From: Mariniblastus sp. | GTDB lineage: Bacteria; Planctomycetota; Planctomycetia; Pirellulales; Pirellulaceae | NCBI GenBank assembly: GCA_029251085.1 | Contig: JAQXDZ010000119.1 | Coordinates: forward strand, 1-64,000 | Length of the DNA stretch: 64,000 nucleotides | Direction of reading: 5' to 3' | Shown here: positions 35,850-44,803 of the stretch, one piece after another | Layout: each line of letters opens with the position of its first letter | How positions within the stretch are numbered: the stretch's first letter is position 1 | The notes under the pieces: model-generated | Database searches by the model: none | What the model saw: only the letters and a program-made list of their open reading frames with translations | What the model was told of the DNA's origin: nothing | Translations under genes and position numbers: made by a program

Positions 35850-36542
35850 CTATGTTCCCCGCTGGTTCCCATACCACTCGATGTGCATCCGAGGGCAAAA
35901 GACAAAACCTCTCTTTTCGCAAAGGGGTTCCAACCAACGACGACGTTTTTCAAGTGCATCCTGGTCCACACCTTGCGGCATCAAAAGGACGCGATCACCA
36001 GCGGGCTGCCCCAATACGTCAAGATAGTCGACAATTTCATCGATATCCTCAGGGATGTCCAAAACGAATTTGAGCTGGAAGTCGTAGTCACGAATGAGCT
36101 GGGTTACGACCTGCGGTTGGTAACGAGTCGCAATGTGGCGCTGTCGCCACTCCCCTGCCCTCGCTAGAGCCGGATCGGAGTTCCCAAACTTGGGGCTAAT
36201 CGACATTAACTGACAATCAACCTCTTGAAATACCGTGCCGGCAGTTTCAATCGTAATATGAAACCCACATGAACGTATTTTTTTACACAGCCCCGCAAGA
36301 TCTTTTGCGATCATGGGTTCGCCACCCGTGATAACGACGTGCTTCGCTCCACCGGCTGATTCGTGGATTCGGTGAACGATTTCCTCGATTTGCATGGAAT
36401 CCCCCTGCGGGCTCCATGAAGCAAAGGGTGTATCGCAAAAACCACATCGCAAATTACAGCCCGACGTTCGGACAAAAACGCTCTGCGTTCCCGTCAGTAT
36501 TCCTTCTCCCTGCCGGGAACAATAAATTTCAGAAATCAGCAT
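35850..36542 (-). CDS. queE: 7-carboxy-7-deazaguanine synthase
   Basis: A radical-SAM enzyme that makes 7-carboxy-7-deazaguanine from 6-carboxytetrahydropterin, the third step towards preQ0 and queuosine. The 4Fe-4S cysteines are Cys29, Cys33 and Cys36 in SGCNLRCGFCDTPF; the preceding SEIYCSRQGEGILTGT and the later ITGGEPMIAKDL are family motifs. At 230 residues it has typical length. It is transcribed away from queF, with 148 bases between their starts, so a shared regulatory region is likely. The other genes (queC, queD, tgt) are not in the window. Confidence 0.95.
   Translation of the reverse strand: MLISEIYCSRQGEGILTGTQSVFVRTSGCNLRCGFCDTPFASWSPQGDSMQIEEIVHRIHESAGGAKHVVITGGEPMIAKDLAGLCKKIRSCGFHITIETAGTVFQEVDCQLMSISPKFGNSDPALARAGEWRQRHIATRYQPQVVTQLIRDYDFQLKFVLDIPEDIDEIVDYLDVLGQPAGDRVLLMPQGVDQDALEKRRRWLEPLCEKRGFVFCPRMHIEWYGNQRGT
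36153..36160 (-). other. KOPS-like octamer on - strand
   Basis: CCCTGCCC on +, inside queE; points left. Confidence 0.4.
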
Positions 36543-36690
36543 AACCCAGTGTTCTACCTACTGTGCTGGCGGTTGTGATTGAGTATCTTGGCGTTATCTT
36601 ACAGACGCGCTTGCCTGGCCAATTCACGAAGCGATGCGTATTGAAAACAAATCAGTTACTTAAACATTTTAACTACCGAAGATTGTACCG

Positions 36691-37053
36691 ATGACAGCTA
36701 ATTTCCGCGACACTCTTGAAACGTTCGAAAACTCATACCCCGATCGTGATTACATGATCGAAATCACATGCCCAGAGTTTACTTCGGTTTGCCCCAAAAC
36801 TGGACAGCCCGACTTCGGTTTACTCACATTTGAGTATATTCCAGACGAAGTGTGTGTTGAATTGAAGAGCCTTAAAATGTATCTGCAACAATTCAGAAAT
36901 GAAGGGATTTTTTATGAAAAGGTAACCAATCGCATCCTCGATGATTTTGTTGCAGTTTCAAAACCAAGACGGGCAATCTTGACTGCCGAATTTACTCCCC
37001 GCGGTGGAATCTCATCCGTTATCAAAGTCGAGTACACGCTCGAGCAATCTTAA
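36691..37053 (+). CDS. queF: NADPH-dependent preQ0 (7-cyano-7-deazaguanine) reductase, short type
   Basis: Reduces the nitrile of preQ0 to the amine of preQ1 with NADPH. It is the short, T-fold subfamily (120 residues, like B. subtilis YkvM). The nucleophile is Cys34 in [11 protein letters not shown] and the proton donor Asp41; their seven-residue spacing matches the characterised enzyme. Other family residues are [22 protein letters not shown] and [18 protein letters not shown]. It is divergent from queE. No preQ1 riboswitch motif is evident in the 148 bases between them. Confidence 0.95.
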   Translation: MTANFRDTLETFENSYPDRDYMIEITCPEFTSVCPKTGQPDFGLLTFEYIPDEVCVELKSLKMYLQQFRNEGIFYEKVTNRILDDFVAVSKPRRAILTAEFTPRGGISSVIKVEYTLEQS

Positions 37054-37146
37054 TTCCCCGCAATCGATTAGATTCCATAAGACATCCGTCTTTGTATATC
37101 AAGCGTTTGTTTTCACCTGTTTTTGCTCAGCCTAGCGAGGATCAAA

Positions 37147-38154
37147 ATGAGCCAGCCATCAATCTTGCTTTCCGGGTTTGCTGACGAAGCGGCCAATCAA
37201 AAAACGCTGGACCAACAATTTTCTGCGTTTGCCGCTTTGGGAATGCGTTATTTTTCGATTCGCTTCGTGGACGCCGGTTCGGGCATTAAAAATGTCATGA
37301 CGCTGAGTGATGCCGAACTGGAAATCGTAAAATCAAAAATGGACGAATACGGCTTGCTCGTTTCTTCAATTGGATCACCGATTGGGAAAGTGAAACTCTG
37401 TGACGTCGAAGATGGTACGAAAACCCCCTATCGCCCGTTTGCCAGTTACATCAAAGACGAGGTTCCCCGCGCGTGTGAGCTTGCCAACTTCTTCAATTGC
37501 AAGTTAATTCGAGGATTTTCATTTTACCATCCAAAAGGCTCCAACTTAGAAGACCACGTTAATCAAGCAACCGAACAAGTTGGCCAAATTGCTGAGATCT
37601 GTGACCAACATGGACTCACCTACGGTTTAGAGGTCGAGGCAAATCTAGTCGGGCAGAATGCAGAAGTGCTTGCAGCGATGCACCGGGACATTAACCATGA
37701 AGCACTCGTATTGATTTTCGATGGCGGAAACTTAGTCACCATGGGCTACTCTTCCCAGGAAGTTTTTGAACAGTACAAGCTCATGAAACCGGGACTCGGC
37801 TGGCTACACATCAAAGACTTTTTAAAGCCTACGACGACTAAAGGCGAACACGTCGACGAAGATGCGTTGAAACATTTTGTCCCGGCCGACATTGGTGATT
37901 CCGGTCATCGAGAGATCTTTCAAGACCTCGCAACCTTTCTGCCTGAGTTGGAATCGCGGATGTCCGCACGTGGAGTTCCAGGCGTTTTCCTGGACCTCGA
38001 ACCACACGTAAAAGGGGGTGGGCAATTCGGTGGCTTCAGTGGGCCGGATGGATTTGGAGTCGCATTGCGGGCGCTGTGTCGAGTGTGTGATAGCGCTGGA
38101 ATAAACTACCAGTTGAGAAACTTCGCTGACATTCAAAACAGCCGTGGGTTTTGA
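37147..38154 (+). CDS. Xylose-isomerase-like TIM-barrel protein (sugar phosphate isomerase/epimerase)
   Basis: A 335-residue cytosolic protein of the AP-endonuclease-2/xylose-isomerase-like barrel family. Supporting segments are ILLSGFADEAA, RYFSIRFVDAG, VSSIGSPIGK, YGLEVEANLVG (metal-binding Glu), VLIFDGGN, WLHIKDFLKP (metal His) and FLDLEPHVKGGGQFGG. The start at 37147 has AGGA six bases upstream; an in-frame codon eight residues earlier lacks this. The sugar substrate is unknown. It converges with the FHA-like gene, with eight bases between them. Confidence 0.8.
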   Translation: MSQPSILLSGFADEAANQKTLDQQFSAFAALGMRYFSIRFVDAGSGIKNVMTLSDAELEIVKSKMDEYGLLVSSIGSPIGKVKLCDVEDGTKTPYRPFASYIKDEVPRACELANFFNCKLIRGFSFYHPKGSNLEDHVNQATEQVGQIAEICDQHGLTYGLEVEANLVGQNAEVLAAMHRDINHEALVLIFDGGNLVTMGYSSQEVFEQYKLMKPGLGWLHIKDFLKPTTTKGEHVDEDALKHFVPADIGDSGHREIFQDLATFLPELESRMSARGVPGVFLDLEPHVKGGGQFGGFSGPDGFGVALRALCRVCDSAGINYQLRNFADIQNSRGF

Positions 38155-38162
38155 GAGAAACC

Positions 38163-39848
38163 TTACTTGCGATCTGTCTCTACCGGATTCTCTGAGCCGT
38201 CTTCTTGCTTGTTCCGAACCGATTCTTTGGACTCGTTCATTGAAACAGTCATCTTCTCGAGTTCCAGCATTTCATTATATCGCATCGTTTCATAGAGCTT
38301 GTAGGTCAGAAACCCGGTGATGCTCACGCAGCAAAATCCTGTAATGAAGCCAAGATTGAGCTGCCCGTCTGAAACAAACAGGAAATAATATATAGCGAGG
38401 AAAAAACTGAAAACTGCGACCAGAATGCGAATTTTCCCCAGTTCTTTTCGGCGGCTCTCTTCACTTACCTGAATATTGCGTCGGGTGTTGGTGTTAGCGA
38501 TTTCGCGCATCGCTGACAATTCAATTTTCTGTGCTCTCTTGGCCGGTTTAAACTCTCCCTCGGTAAACAGCGCTTTGCTCTCTTCCGGAACAGCCTCTGT
38601 CGTCAACTCCGACCCTTCCGCGAATTTCTTGGAATCAGCTGGCCTGAAATCGGAAAACAATTGCTGCCCGGGAATTCGCATCCGGTTGATTAAATCGGCA
38701 ACATACCCCTGTACATCTACAGCTGGCTGCTCAGGATCATCGATCGAATCAGCATTGGCAGAATCGAGCGGTGCCTGCTCGTCGGCCTCTTTTAATTCAG
38801 ACGGAACTTGGTTCGAATTTGAAAACTCAGGGCTTTGCTGCCAATATTCCTCCGACCGGTATTTCTCTAGCAAATCACCAACCACTGCCCGTGTTTCAGA
38901 TTTACTCACCACTGAATCTTCGGTATCGGAAGCATTCTCAGGAGGAGTTTGCTGCTCGTCCATGGCAAGATCATTTAATAGCTGCTGTGCAAGTGAATTG
39001 GAATTATCGAATTCATTCGGGGCGGCAGTGGATTCAACTGCGGACGAGTCAGGACCTTCGACGTCGCTGTGGGTCAATGGGTCGAAGGTTGGTTCTGCCT
39101 GCTCGCCCGCAGTTAATAAAACAATTTTTTCGTGGTTGTACGGATCAGTTGTTTGCTCGCTGGAGGTTGCTGCCTGATCGCCAGCCTCCAAGTCGAGTGA
39201 GGAGAATATTTTCTCTTCATCGAAATCGGTTAAAGGATCGACAGTGGCAGGATCGACAGTGGTGTGGGGCACCGTATTCGCAATGGAATCTGCCAATGGA
39301 AGGTGCCCTTCTTTTGCAACAAAGATCAACTCATTTAGATGGTCTGTTAGCAAATTTATCTTTTCATCCAGCAGCGCAAACTTCTCAGAATTAGCACTGT
39401 TTTGATTCTGGATCTTCGAAACCTGTATTCGTATTTGGTTCAAACAGTGATCTTCAAATGTATCCCCTTCGACCAGCTCTCTTCCAAAGTCGATATCGAC
39501 GTCAGTCGCGAGGTCATTCGATACTGGACAGTCGTCCTGAAGTTTCCCCAACTGAGTTACTTCCATGGCAATCGCGTTCGCAAAATCAATTCGATCGCCT
39601 GCTTTCAGCCAGTGAACCGAGTCCACTTCTCCATTGAAGGCAACTTGTGAATCGAAAGCACGAACCGCTGCACCGTGCGGACCGCGGAAGATTGCGCACT
39701 GAGGAACGCTTCCCAAACCTGGCCCCGTTGAGATTAAACACTTAGGCGTTGTCACCGTGACCAATTCTCCGTCACGTTCACCTCCTGCAAGACGAAGCAC
39801 AAGATCGCTCGGCGAGTGTTGTGTTGGGTTGGCTAATGAATTGACCAT
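38163..39848 (-). CDS. FHA-like N-terminal domain protein with two C-terminal membrane helices
   Basis: Unknown function. The N-terminal ~100 residues resemble a forkhead-associated fold: LRLAGGERDGELVTVTTPKCLISTG, GPHGAAVRAFDSQVAFNGE, WLKAGDRIDFA. A helical stretch (IRIQVSKIQNQNSANSEKFALLDEKINLL) follows. The centre is about 270 acidic residues of low complexity (Glu, Asp, Ser, Gln), with one short tandem repeat (TVDPATVDP, DNA period 15 at 39238-39265). Two membrane helices lie near the C-terminus (ILVAVFSFFLAIYYFLFV; LGFITGFCCVSITGFLTYKL), followed by a charged tail. If FHA-like, it would read phospho-Thr on the cytosolic side. The ATG at 39848 is preferred to an upstream TTG. Confidence 0.65.
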   Translation of the reverse strand: MVNSLANPTQHSPSDLVLRLAGGERDGELVTVTTPKCLISTGPGLGSVPQCAIFRGPHGAAVRAFDSQVAFNGEVDSVHWLKAGDRIDFANAIAMEVTQLGKLQDDCPVSNDLATDVDIDFGRELVEGDTFEDHCLNQIRIQVSKIQNQNSANSEKFALLDEKINLLTDHLNELIFVAKEGHLPLADSIANTVPHTTVDPATVDPLTDFDEEKIFSSLDLEAGDQAATSSEQTTDPYNHEKIVLLTAGEQAEPTFDPLTHSDVEGPDSSAVESTAAPNEFDNSNSLAQQLLNDLAMDEQQTPPENASDTEDSVVSKSETRAVVGDLLEKYRSEEYWQQSPEFSNSNQVPSELKEADEQAPLDSANADSIDDPEQPAVDVQGYVADLINRMRIPGQQLFSDFRPADSKKFAEGSELTTEAVPEESKALFTEGEFKPAKRAQKIELSAMREIANTNTRRNIQVSEESRRKELGKIRILVAVFSFFLAIYYFLFVSDGQLNLGFITGFCCVSITGFLTYKLYETMRYNEMLELEKMTVSMNESKESVRNKQEDGSENPVETDRK

Positions 39849-40375
39849 AGGTCGTCTTTGCAAAGGTTTAATTGGACTTGAACGGGGCAGCCGTTACGCG
39901 TGGTTCAGTTTTAAAATTGTTTTCGGTACAAACATGTAGCTTTCGGTCAGCAAAGGGTCAAACAAGCCTTGCCCAAATCAAACAAAAAAATCTTGTCCGA
40001 ATGACCAACACGAACAACCTTCCCAATCCGAACTGCGGCACTCGCCGGTCTCGTCGCAACTCCCCCTCTATTCACGAAAAGCTCATCGATTTCACAAGGG
40101 CAACACTCAACAGTAACTGGCTTTCCTGCCTGCCACTGACGACCAAGTGTCGCAAAGATTCAACGGTCTCCCTGCAACAGTTATTCGGGAAAAACCGTAG
40201 GGAAGCCTCGCTCATGTTGCACTTTTGCATCATCGAAAATGCAATAATCTCCTGATTTTCGAATGTGGTCACAAAACGCGTCCTATAGTTCGTTGCACCT
40301 CAGCAACATTGGGGTTTCGGAAAAACAAAGCCGAGCCACAACCGCTCAGAAAAAACCTATTACTTGGATCCCTCA
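39849..40375. other. Divergent intergenic region with hairpins, no gene
   Basis: 527 bases between divergent genes. An open frame at 39872-40255 has no supported start or domain. A hairpin TTGCAT/ATGCAA (40225-40230 with 40239-40244), overlapping CGAAAAT/ATTTTCG at 40234-40261, suggests a structured stretch before the DksA-like gene. Promoters for both genes must lie here. Confidence 0.5.
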
Positions 40376-40810
40376 ATGACACGCAAATCGACACTCGAAG
40401 CCATGCGGCAAGTTCTTATAAAGCGTCGGGACGCCATCGTTCAGGCAATGTCTGGAGACGATAGTCTGCTGAAAAATTTCAGCCAGAGTTCAGGTGGAGA
40501 CGTTGTTGATTTCGCGAGCGACAGTGCGTTGGGAGAATTAAGTTCTCAGCTTGCCGAGGTAGAAAATCGGGAATTGCAACACCTTGAAGTTGCGTTGAAA
40601 AAAATGAAATCCGGGACTTTTGGAAAATGCGACGCATGCCAATCCAACATTCCCCTGACACGTCTTCAGGCTCTCCCGTACGCGGCCTATTGCATCACTT
40701 GCAAGCGTGCTGCAGAGAAAGCTGGTGTCAAACCAGGAGTCGAAGTCGATTGGTCGGTCATTCTCAACCAAGACATTTCGAGCGATTCAGTGGACTTCAA
40801 CTTTTCGTAA
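40376..40810 (+). CDS. TraR/DksA-family zinc-finger protein
   Basis: A 144-residue protein with a coiled-coil N-terminus (MRQVLIKRRDAIVQAM... SSQLAEVENRELQHLEVALKKM) and a four-cysteine zinc finger, CDACQSNIPLTRLQALPYAAYCITCKR. This is the DksA/TraR plan: DksA enters the RNA polymerase secondary channel and, with ppGpp, redirects transcription. The DxxDxA tip motif is not identical (here GDVVDFASDSA). The ATG at 40376 is preferred. It precedes the HtrA gene by 113 bases on the same strand. Confidence 0.85.
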   Translation: MTRKSTLEAMRQVLIKRRDAIVQAMSGDDSLLKNFSQSSGGDVVDFASDSALGELSSQLAEVENRELQHLEVALKKMKSGTFGKCDACQSNIPLTRLQALPYAAYCITCKRAAEKAGVKPGVEVDWSVILNQDISSDSVDFNFS

Positions 40811-40923
40811 CCGCTACAGCTGGACAAAAATACGGCATTCCCAAAGCCAAACCTCAAATTCAATACTAAATCCCTCAAGAATTCGATACGCTCGGTTCGC
40901 TCACCCCGCCAAACTGGTTAATC

Positions 40924-42156
40924 ATGAAACATACATTTCACGACAATTATCTACCTGACTTGGCTCCCCGTGGGCGTTTTCATTTCAAAACAGCTTTGGC
41001 TTTCTTGCTGTTCGCCGCACTTAATCTGGCAACAAGCCACGGCGTTCAGGGGCAGATCGCATCCACCGCGTCGACGACGGCTCGGGTCACCAGCAAACCT
41101 GTTACCGCAAATCCACGAGATCTTATGTATCAAGATCTTGCTGACAGTGCACTAGGTTTAACCAAACAAAACGATCTACTCAAAAAACTCGTCAAAACAG
41201 TGGGCCCTAGCGTTGCCCACATCGAAGCCAAGAAGAGGCAAAAGTCAACCGTCACTAACGGTAGTTCAGCCAATGCCCGACGCCCCGTCGTTGTCGAAGA
41301 AGCCGGTTCCGGGATCGTCATCGAACGCAACGGCAATTACTACGTGATCACAAACTATCATGTTATTGAAAGCGCTGGGATCAGCGATATTCGAATTGAA
41401 GTCAACGGTAGAATTTATTCACCCAGTCGACTTGTCCACGACCGTCAAACCGACATCTCTGTCATGGCGTTAAGTAGTAACGACTTAATACCGTGCCGCA
41501 TTGGCAAGAGCAAGACTGTTGAAATCGGTGATTTTGTTGTCGCGATCGGCAGCCCCTTTGGCTTAAGTCACTCGGTCAGCTACGGAATCATCAGCGCCCT
41601 CAATCGGCACGATCTCGACCTCGGGCCGCAAGGCGTAAACTATCAAGACTTCATGCAAACCGATGCTGCGATCAACCCGGGTAACAGCGGAGGTCCGCTG
41701 ATTAACCTTCGAGGCGAAATCATCGGAATTAACACTGCGATCGCGAGCAATAGCGGCGGCAATGACGGCATCGGATTTTCTATTCCCATGGACATGGTGA
41801 TGCGAATCGTGACCGATCTCATTGAGCTGGGCAAAGTTCAACGTGGATTCCTCGGCGTCTCACTGGACTCCAATTATACCTATGAAAAAGCTACCAGTAT
41901 GGGCCTTAATGTTGCCTACGGTGCGATGGTCACCCGAGTAACAGCTCGCTCGCCCGCTGCCGATGCCGACTTGAGAGTTGGTGATGTCATCCTTGAGTTC
42001 AATGGCAAGAAAGTCAAAAATGACTCACTTCTCGTCACCAATGTTAGCCTGATGCCGATCAATTCCATCGTCCCAATCAAGATATTTCGACGTGGAGAAA
42101 TCAGCTTGATCGATATTAACATCAACAACCGGGAAGCGTTTTCTTTCAACCAATAA
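40924..42156 (+). CDS. HtrA/DegQ-type periplasmic serine protease with one PDZ domain
   Basis: Quality-control protease. The signal or anchor segment is TALAFLLFAALNLATSHG. The catalytic triad is His146 (VITNYHVIE), Asp177 (RQTDISVM) and Ser255 (NPGNSGGPL), in the trypsin-like domain. One PDZ domain lies near the C-terminus (GFLGVSLD, GAMVTRVTARSPAADADLRVGDVILEFNGKKV). A single PDZ is like DegS or Rv-type HtrA, while DegP/DegQ have two. In the gap between the signal and the protease, DLADSALGLTKQNDLLKKLVKTVGPSVAHIE is typical of the N-terminal linker. No sigma-E-like neighbours are seen. Confidence 0.95.
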   Translation: MKHTFHDNYLPDLAPRGRFHFKTALAFLLFAALNLATSHGVQGQIASTASTTARVTSKPVTANPRDLMYQDLADSALGLTKQNDLLKKLVKTVGPSVAHIEAKKRQKSTVTNGSSANARRPVVVEEAGSGIVIERNGNYYVITNYHVIESAGISDIRIEVNGRIYSPSRLVHDRQTDISVMALSSNDLIPCRIGKSKTVEIGDFVVAIGSPFGLSHSVSYGIISALNRHDLDLGPQGVNYQDFMQTDAAINPGNSGGPLINLRGEIIGINTAIASNSGGNDGIGFSIPMDMVMRIVTDLIELGKVQRGFLGVSLDSNYTYEKATSMGLNVAYGAMVTRVTARSPAADADLRVGDVILEFNGKKVKNDSLLVTNVSLMPINSIVPIKIFRRGEISLIDININNREAFSFNQ

Positions 42157-42197
42157 AAAGCCCACGCTGAGCGAAAGACAGCGATTAGCTCGTCTAA

Positions 42198-43142
42198 TTA
42201 GCTCGTCTGGTTACCTGCGACGGCAAGCTGATCCAGAATAAACTGTCGCGCTCGCTCTGACGGCAGACTATCTGCGACGGTCAAAGCAGACCGCCACTCC
42301 GGCTGGTTTCTATCATCGATCACCAACATGCCACGCGTTAATTCGCCCTCGGTTTCGACATCACATGCCAGTGGCCGGTAATTAAATAACTCCGGCTCCA
42401 GTAAGGCCAATGCGCCGACAGCATCATTGAGAGTAATTGCTTCTTCCCCAAGCTGCTGACGATGCGATCGAAATGTGTAGGGCAGAATTTGCCGTAAAAA
42501 ATAGCCAACCCGCGAAGTCGAAGCTGGCAACTCTTCCATGCAGCTATAACCAAATTGAACTTCCCGCGTAACGTCGAGCGGAATAAGCGTCTTGGTTGAA
42601 CGAGACTTAATTACTTCACGCGTGCTTGAAGGATCGAAGTAAAAATTGAATTCAGCACAAGGCGTAATGTTTCCACGACCCGTCAAGCTACCTCCGGTCA
42701 TGATGATCTGATCGATCAAAGGCAGTAAAGTTGGATCCCGGCGAATAGCTCTGGCCAAATTAGTAATCGGGCCTAGGCATAGAATGGTCACCTCTTCAGG
42801 GTTCGCACGTATCAACTCAGCCATTAACTTATCTGCCGCAACCGCACGCTGGCGGTGAGATGATTCGAAACCAGCGTTACCCAATCCGTCATCACCATAT
42901 AAAAATCGTGTGTCTACCGGTGGGGCATCCTCTGTGCTACGCGCCATTCCAAGGCGAGGATATCGCGCCGGATCCAATTCCGTCACGATGGCCTGAAGAT
43001 TACTATTGGCCTGCTCTGCACTCACGCATCCCTCAGTCGCGGTCACGGCGAGCACGTCCAAACGAGAATCGAATAACGTCATACACAGCGCTACTGCGTC
43101 GTCTATTCCCATATCGCAGTCAATGATGACTTTTCGAGGCAT
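42198..43142 (-). CDS. Inosine-uridine-preferring nucleoside hydrolase family
   Basis: Cleaves ribonucleosides to ribose and base, probably for purine/pyrimidine salvage. The Ca2+-binding N-terminal motif is IIDCDMGIDDAVALCM (DxDxxxDD). Other family residues are LCLGPITNLARAI, IIMTGGSLTGRGN and CAEFNFYFDPSSTREV. At 314 residues the length is normal. The stop codon lies in a 12-base tandem duplication (42184-42208). Confidence 0.9.
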   Translation of the reverse strand: MPRKVIIDCDMGIDDAVALCMTLFDSRLDVLAVTATEGCVSAEQANSNLQAIVTELDPARYPRLGMARSTEDAPPVDTRFLYGDDGLGNAGFESSHRQRAVAADKLMAELIRANPEEVTILCLGPITNLARAIRRDPTLLPLIDQIIMTGGSLTGRGNITPCAEFNFYFDPSSTREVIKSRSTKTLIPLDVTREVQFGYSCMEELPASTSRVGYFLRQILPYTFRSHRQQLGEEAITLNDAVGALALLEPELFNYRPLACDVETEGELTRGMLVIDDRNQPEWRSALTVADSLPSERARQFILDQLAVAGNQTS

Positions 43143-43382
43143 CCGTCCCCCTGAATCGGCAAGATTTGCCTGAGTGGTGAAGATTTTTCATTTACTCTTG
43201 GGATTCTAGATGGACGGGGCACAGCAAACAAGGGAAAAATGCAATCTGCGTCCGCCTTCACCGCTAACGTCTGCTAAACTTCAATAGTTCAGGCCTTTGT
43301 CTCACCGCGCCCCCTTTAGCTGAAGCTTCCGCTCACGCTTCCGCCTAACCTACCGCCCAATCGTTCAAACAAGGAAATCCAA

Positions 43383-44396
43383 GTGATCATAGAGTCGACC
43401 CAAATCGTGAAAAGTGGCCAGTCTCTTAATCGTGAACAGATGACTGATGTCGTTGATACAATCATGAAAGGCGACTGCTCGGACGAACAAATCGAAGGAC
43501 TCCTGGTCGCCCTTCACGAAAAGGGAGAAACGGTAGAAGAGCTTGCCGGTGCAGCAAGCGCTCTGAGAATGCACATGAAACCGATTGAAACTCGACGGGA
43601 AAATGTTGTTGATACTTGTGGCACCGGCGGCGGGAAATCCGGGACATTCAACATCAGCACAGCCGCCGCAATCGTCGCCGCCGCGGCGGGTGGTTCCGTT
43701 GCCAAACACGGGAATCGCAAATCCACCAGCAAGACCGGTTCCGCTGACGTCCTGACAGAACTCGGGGTCAACATTCAATGCTCCAACAACACGGTCAAAA
43801 AGTGCCTCGACCAACTTGGTCTATGCTTTTGCTTTGCCCCCCTGTTTCACCCGTCCGTAAAACACGTGATGAATGTTCGAAAAAAACTTTCCCATCCTAC
43901 TATTTTCAACCTCATCGGCCCCCTCTGTAACCCGGCCAATGCTCCCTTTCAGGTCCTCGGCGCCGGTCGCGGCGAAACACGCCAACTTTTAGCCGAAGCC
44001 CTCGCCATGCTTGGGACCCAACGCTCCATTGTCGTTCATTCGCGAGATGGATTGGGAGAAATTTCCGTCTCCGATGTCACGGATGTCTCTGAAGTCCAAG
44101 GGAAGTACATCACCGAGGGGACACTGGCACCCAAAGATTTCGGGATCACCCCGGGTAATCAAACACTTCTTTCAGCCAGCGATCCCGCAGAAAGTGCCGA
44201 TAAAATCCAACGTGTCTTAGCCGGGCACAGTGGCCCAACCCGCGACATTGTCATCGCGAATGCTTCTGCTGCCCTCTGGGTCTCAGGACTGTGCGATGGA
44301 CTCGAATCGGGGGCGGAACGAGCCGGTCGGGCAATCGATAACGGCCAAGCGACCGAAATGCTCAAAGAACTCAAGGAATTGACCAATAAAGACTAG
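43383..44396 (+). CDS. trpD: Anthranilate phosphoribosyltransferase
   Basis: Transfers the phosphoribosyl group from PRPP to anthranilate, the second step of tryptophan synthesis. The PRPP site is DTCGTGGGKSGTFNIST, followed by KHGNRKSTSKTGSADVLTELG and RKKLSHPTIFNLIGPLCNPA. At 337 residues the length is normal. The start is GTG at 43383 (MIIESTQIVKSG); GGAAAT lies about eight bases upstream. It stands alone, as is common for trp genes in planctomycetes. Confidence 0.95.
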   Translation: MIIESTQIVKSGQSLNREQMTDVVDTIMKGDCSDEQIEGLLVALHEKGETVEELAGAASALRMHMKPIETRRENVVDTCGTGGGKSGTFNISTAAAIVAAAAGGSVAKHGNRKSTSKTGSADVLTELGVNIQCSNNTVKKCLDQLGLCFCFAPLFHPSVKHVMNVRKKLSHPTIFNLIGPLCNPANAPFQVLGAGRGETRQLLAEALAMLGTQRSIVVHSRDGLGEISVSDVTDVSEVQGKYITEGTLAPKDFGITPGNQTLLSASDPAESADKIQRVLAGHSGPTRDIVIANASAALWVSGLCDGLESGAERAGRAIDNGQATEMLKELKELTNKD

Positions 44397-44503
44397 GGCT
44401 ATTTTCCCGAACTTACCAAAAATAGGCGAGTTAGACCTATCGAGGGGCCGATTGGATTGGTAACCTTGTAGCTCGTTTAATTTATGTAATTGAGGTGAAA
44501 ATC

Positions 44504-44605
44504 ATGGCAAAGCCAAGTCACAAAGTAAAAAAAGCTAACCACGGCAAACGTCCTGCAAACAACCGCGGACGCAAGGCAAAGAACAAAAAGATCAAAACTC
44601 CATAG
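44504..44605 (+). CDS. 33-residue strongly basic protein, probable ribosome- or RNA-associated
   Basis: A very short gene with a clear start: ATG at 44504 preceded by TGAGGTGA at 44491-44498. The product begins MAKPSHKVKKANHGKRP and continues NNRGRKAKNKKIKTP; about half of it is Lys/Arg. The layout recalls the tiny ribosomal protein bTHX (Thx) of Thermus and plastids, also ~30 basic residues, but the sequences do not align convincingly. A tight terminator follows at once, so it is its own short transcript. Codon use is biased to AAA/AAG, consistent with high expression. Conservation in relatives would settle whether it is real. Confidence 0.75.
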   Translation: MAKPSHKVKKANHGKRPANNRGRKAKNKKIKTP

Positions 44606-44614
44606 ATCTAGCCT

Positions 44615-44681
44615 TATTCCCGCACGCTTGCGTGGAGGGAAATCTGGAATCATTGAAAACGGCATTGCTGCCGTTTTTTTT
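44615..44681 (+). terminator. Double hairpin terminator after the small basic protein
   Basis: First stem-loop 44615-44642 (TTCCCGCACGC paired with GCGTG..GGGAA); then AACGGCA-TTGC-TGCCGTT (44656-44677) and eight Ts. The second is a textbook rho-independent terminator. Confidence 0.9.
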
Positions 44682-44803
44682 GTAGCTATTGGTAAACGAT
44701 TCAATCGTTACCAATCAGTAATCTACCGATTTTAGATCAATGTTGCATTCCGCGATCCCTGTCAAATCGCACACCTTCACCGCCTTCACCCGCTATCAAC
44801 ATC

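Noticed and set aside
36543-36690. preQ1 riboswitch between queE and queF
   Set aside because: No compact stem with the conserved A-rich tail pairing into the loop could be drawn by eye.
38476-39177. Long + strand open frame opposite the FHA-like gene
   Set aside because: It is a shadow of the acidic low-complexity coding region on the other strand.
39872-40255. 127-residue + open frame in the intergenic region
   Set aside because: No ribosome-binding site, no domain, and amino acid content like translated noncoding DNA.
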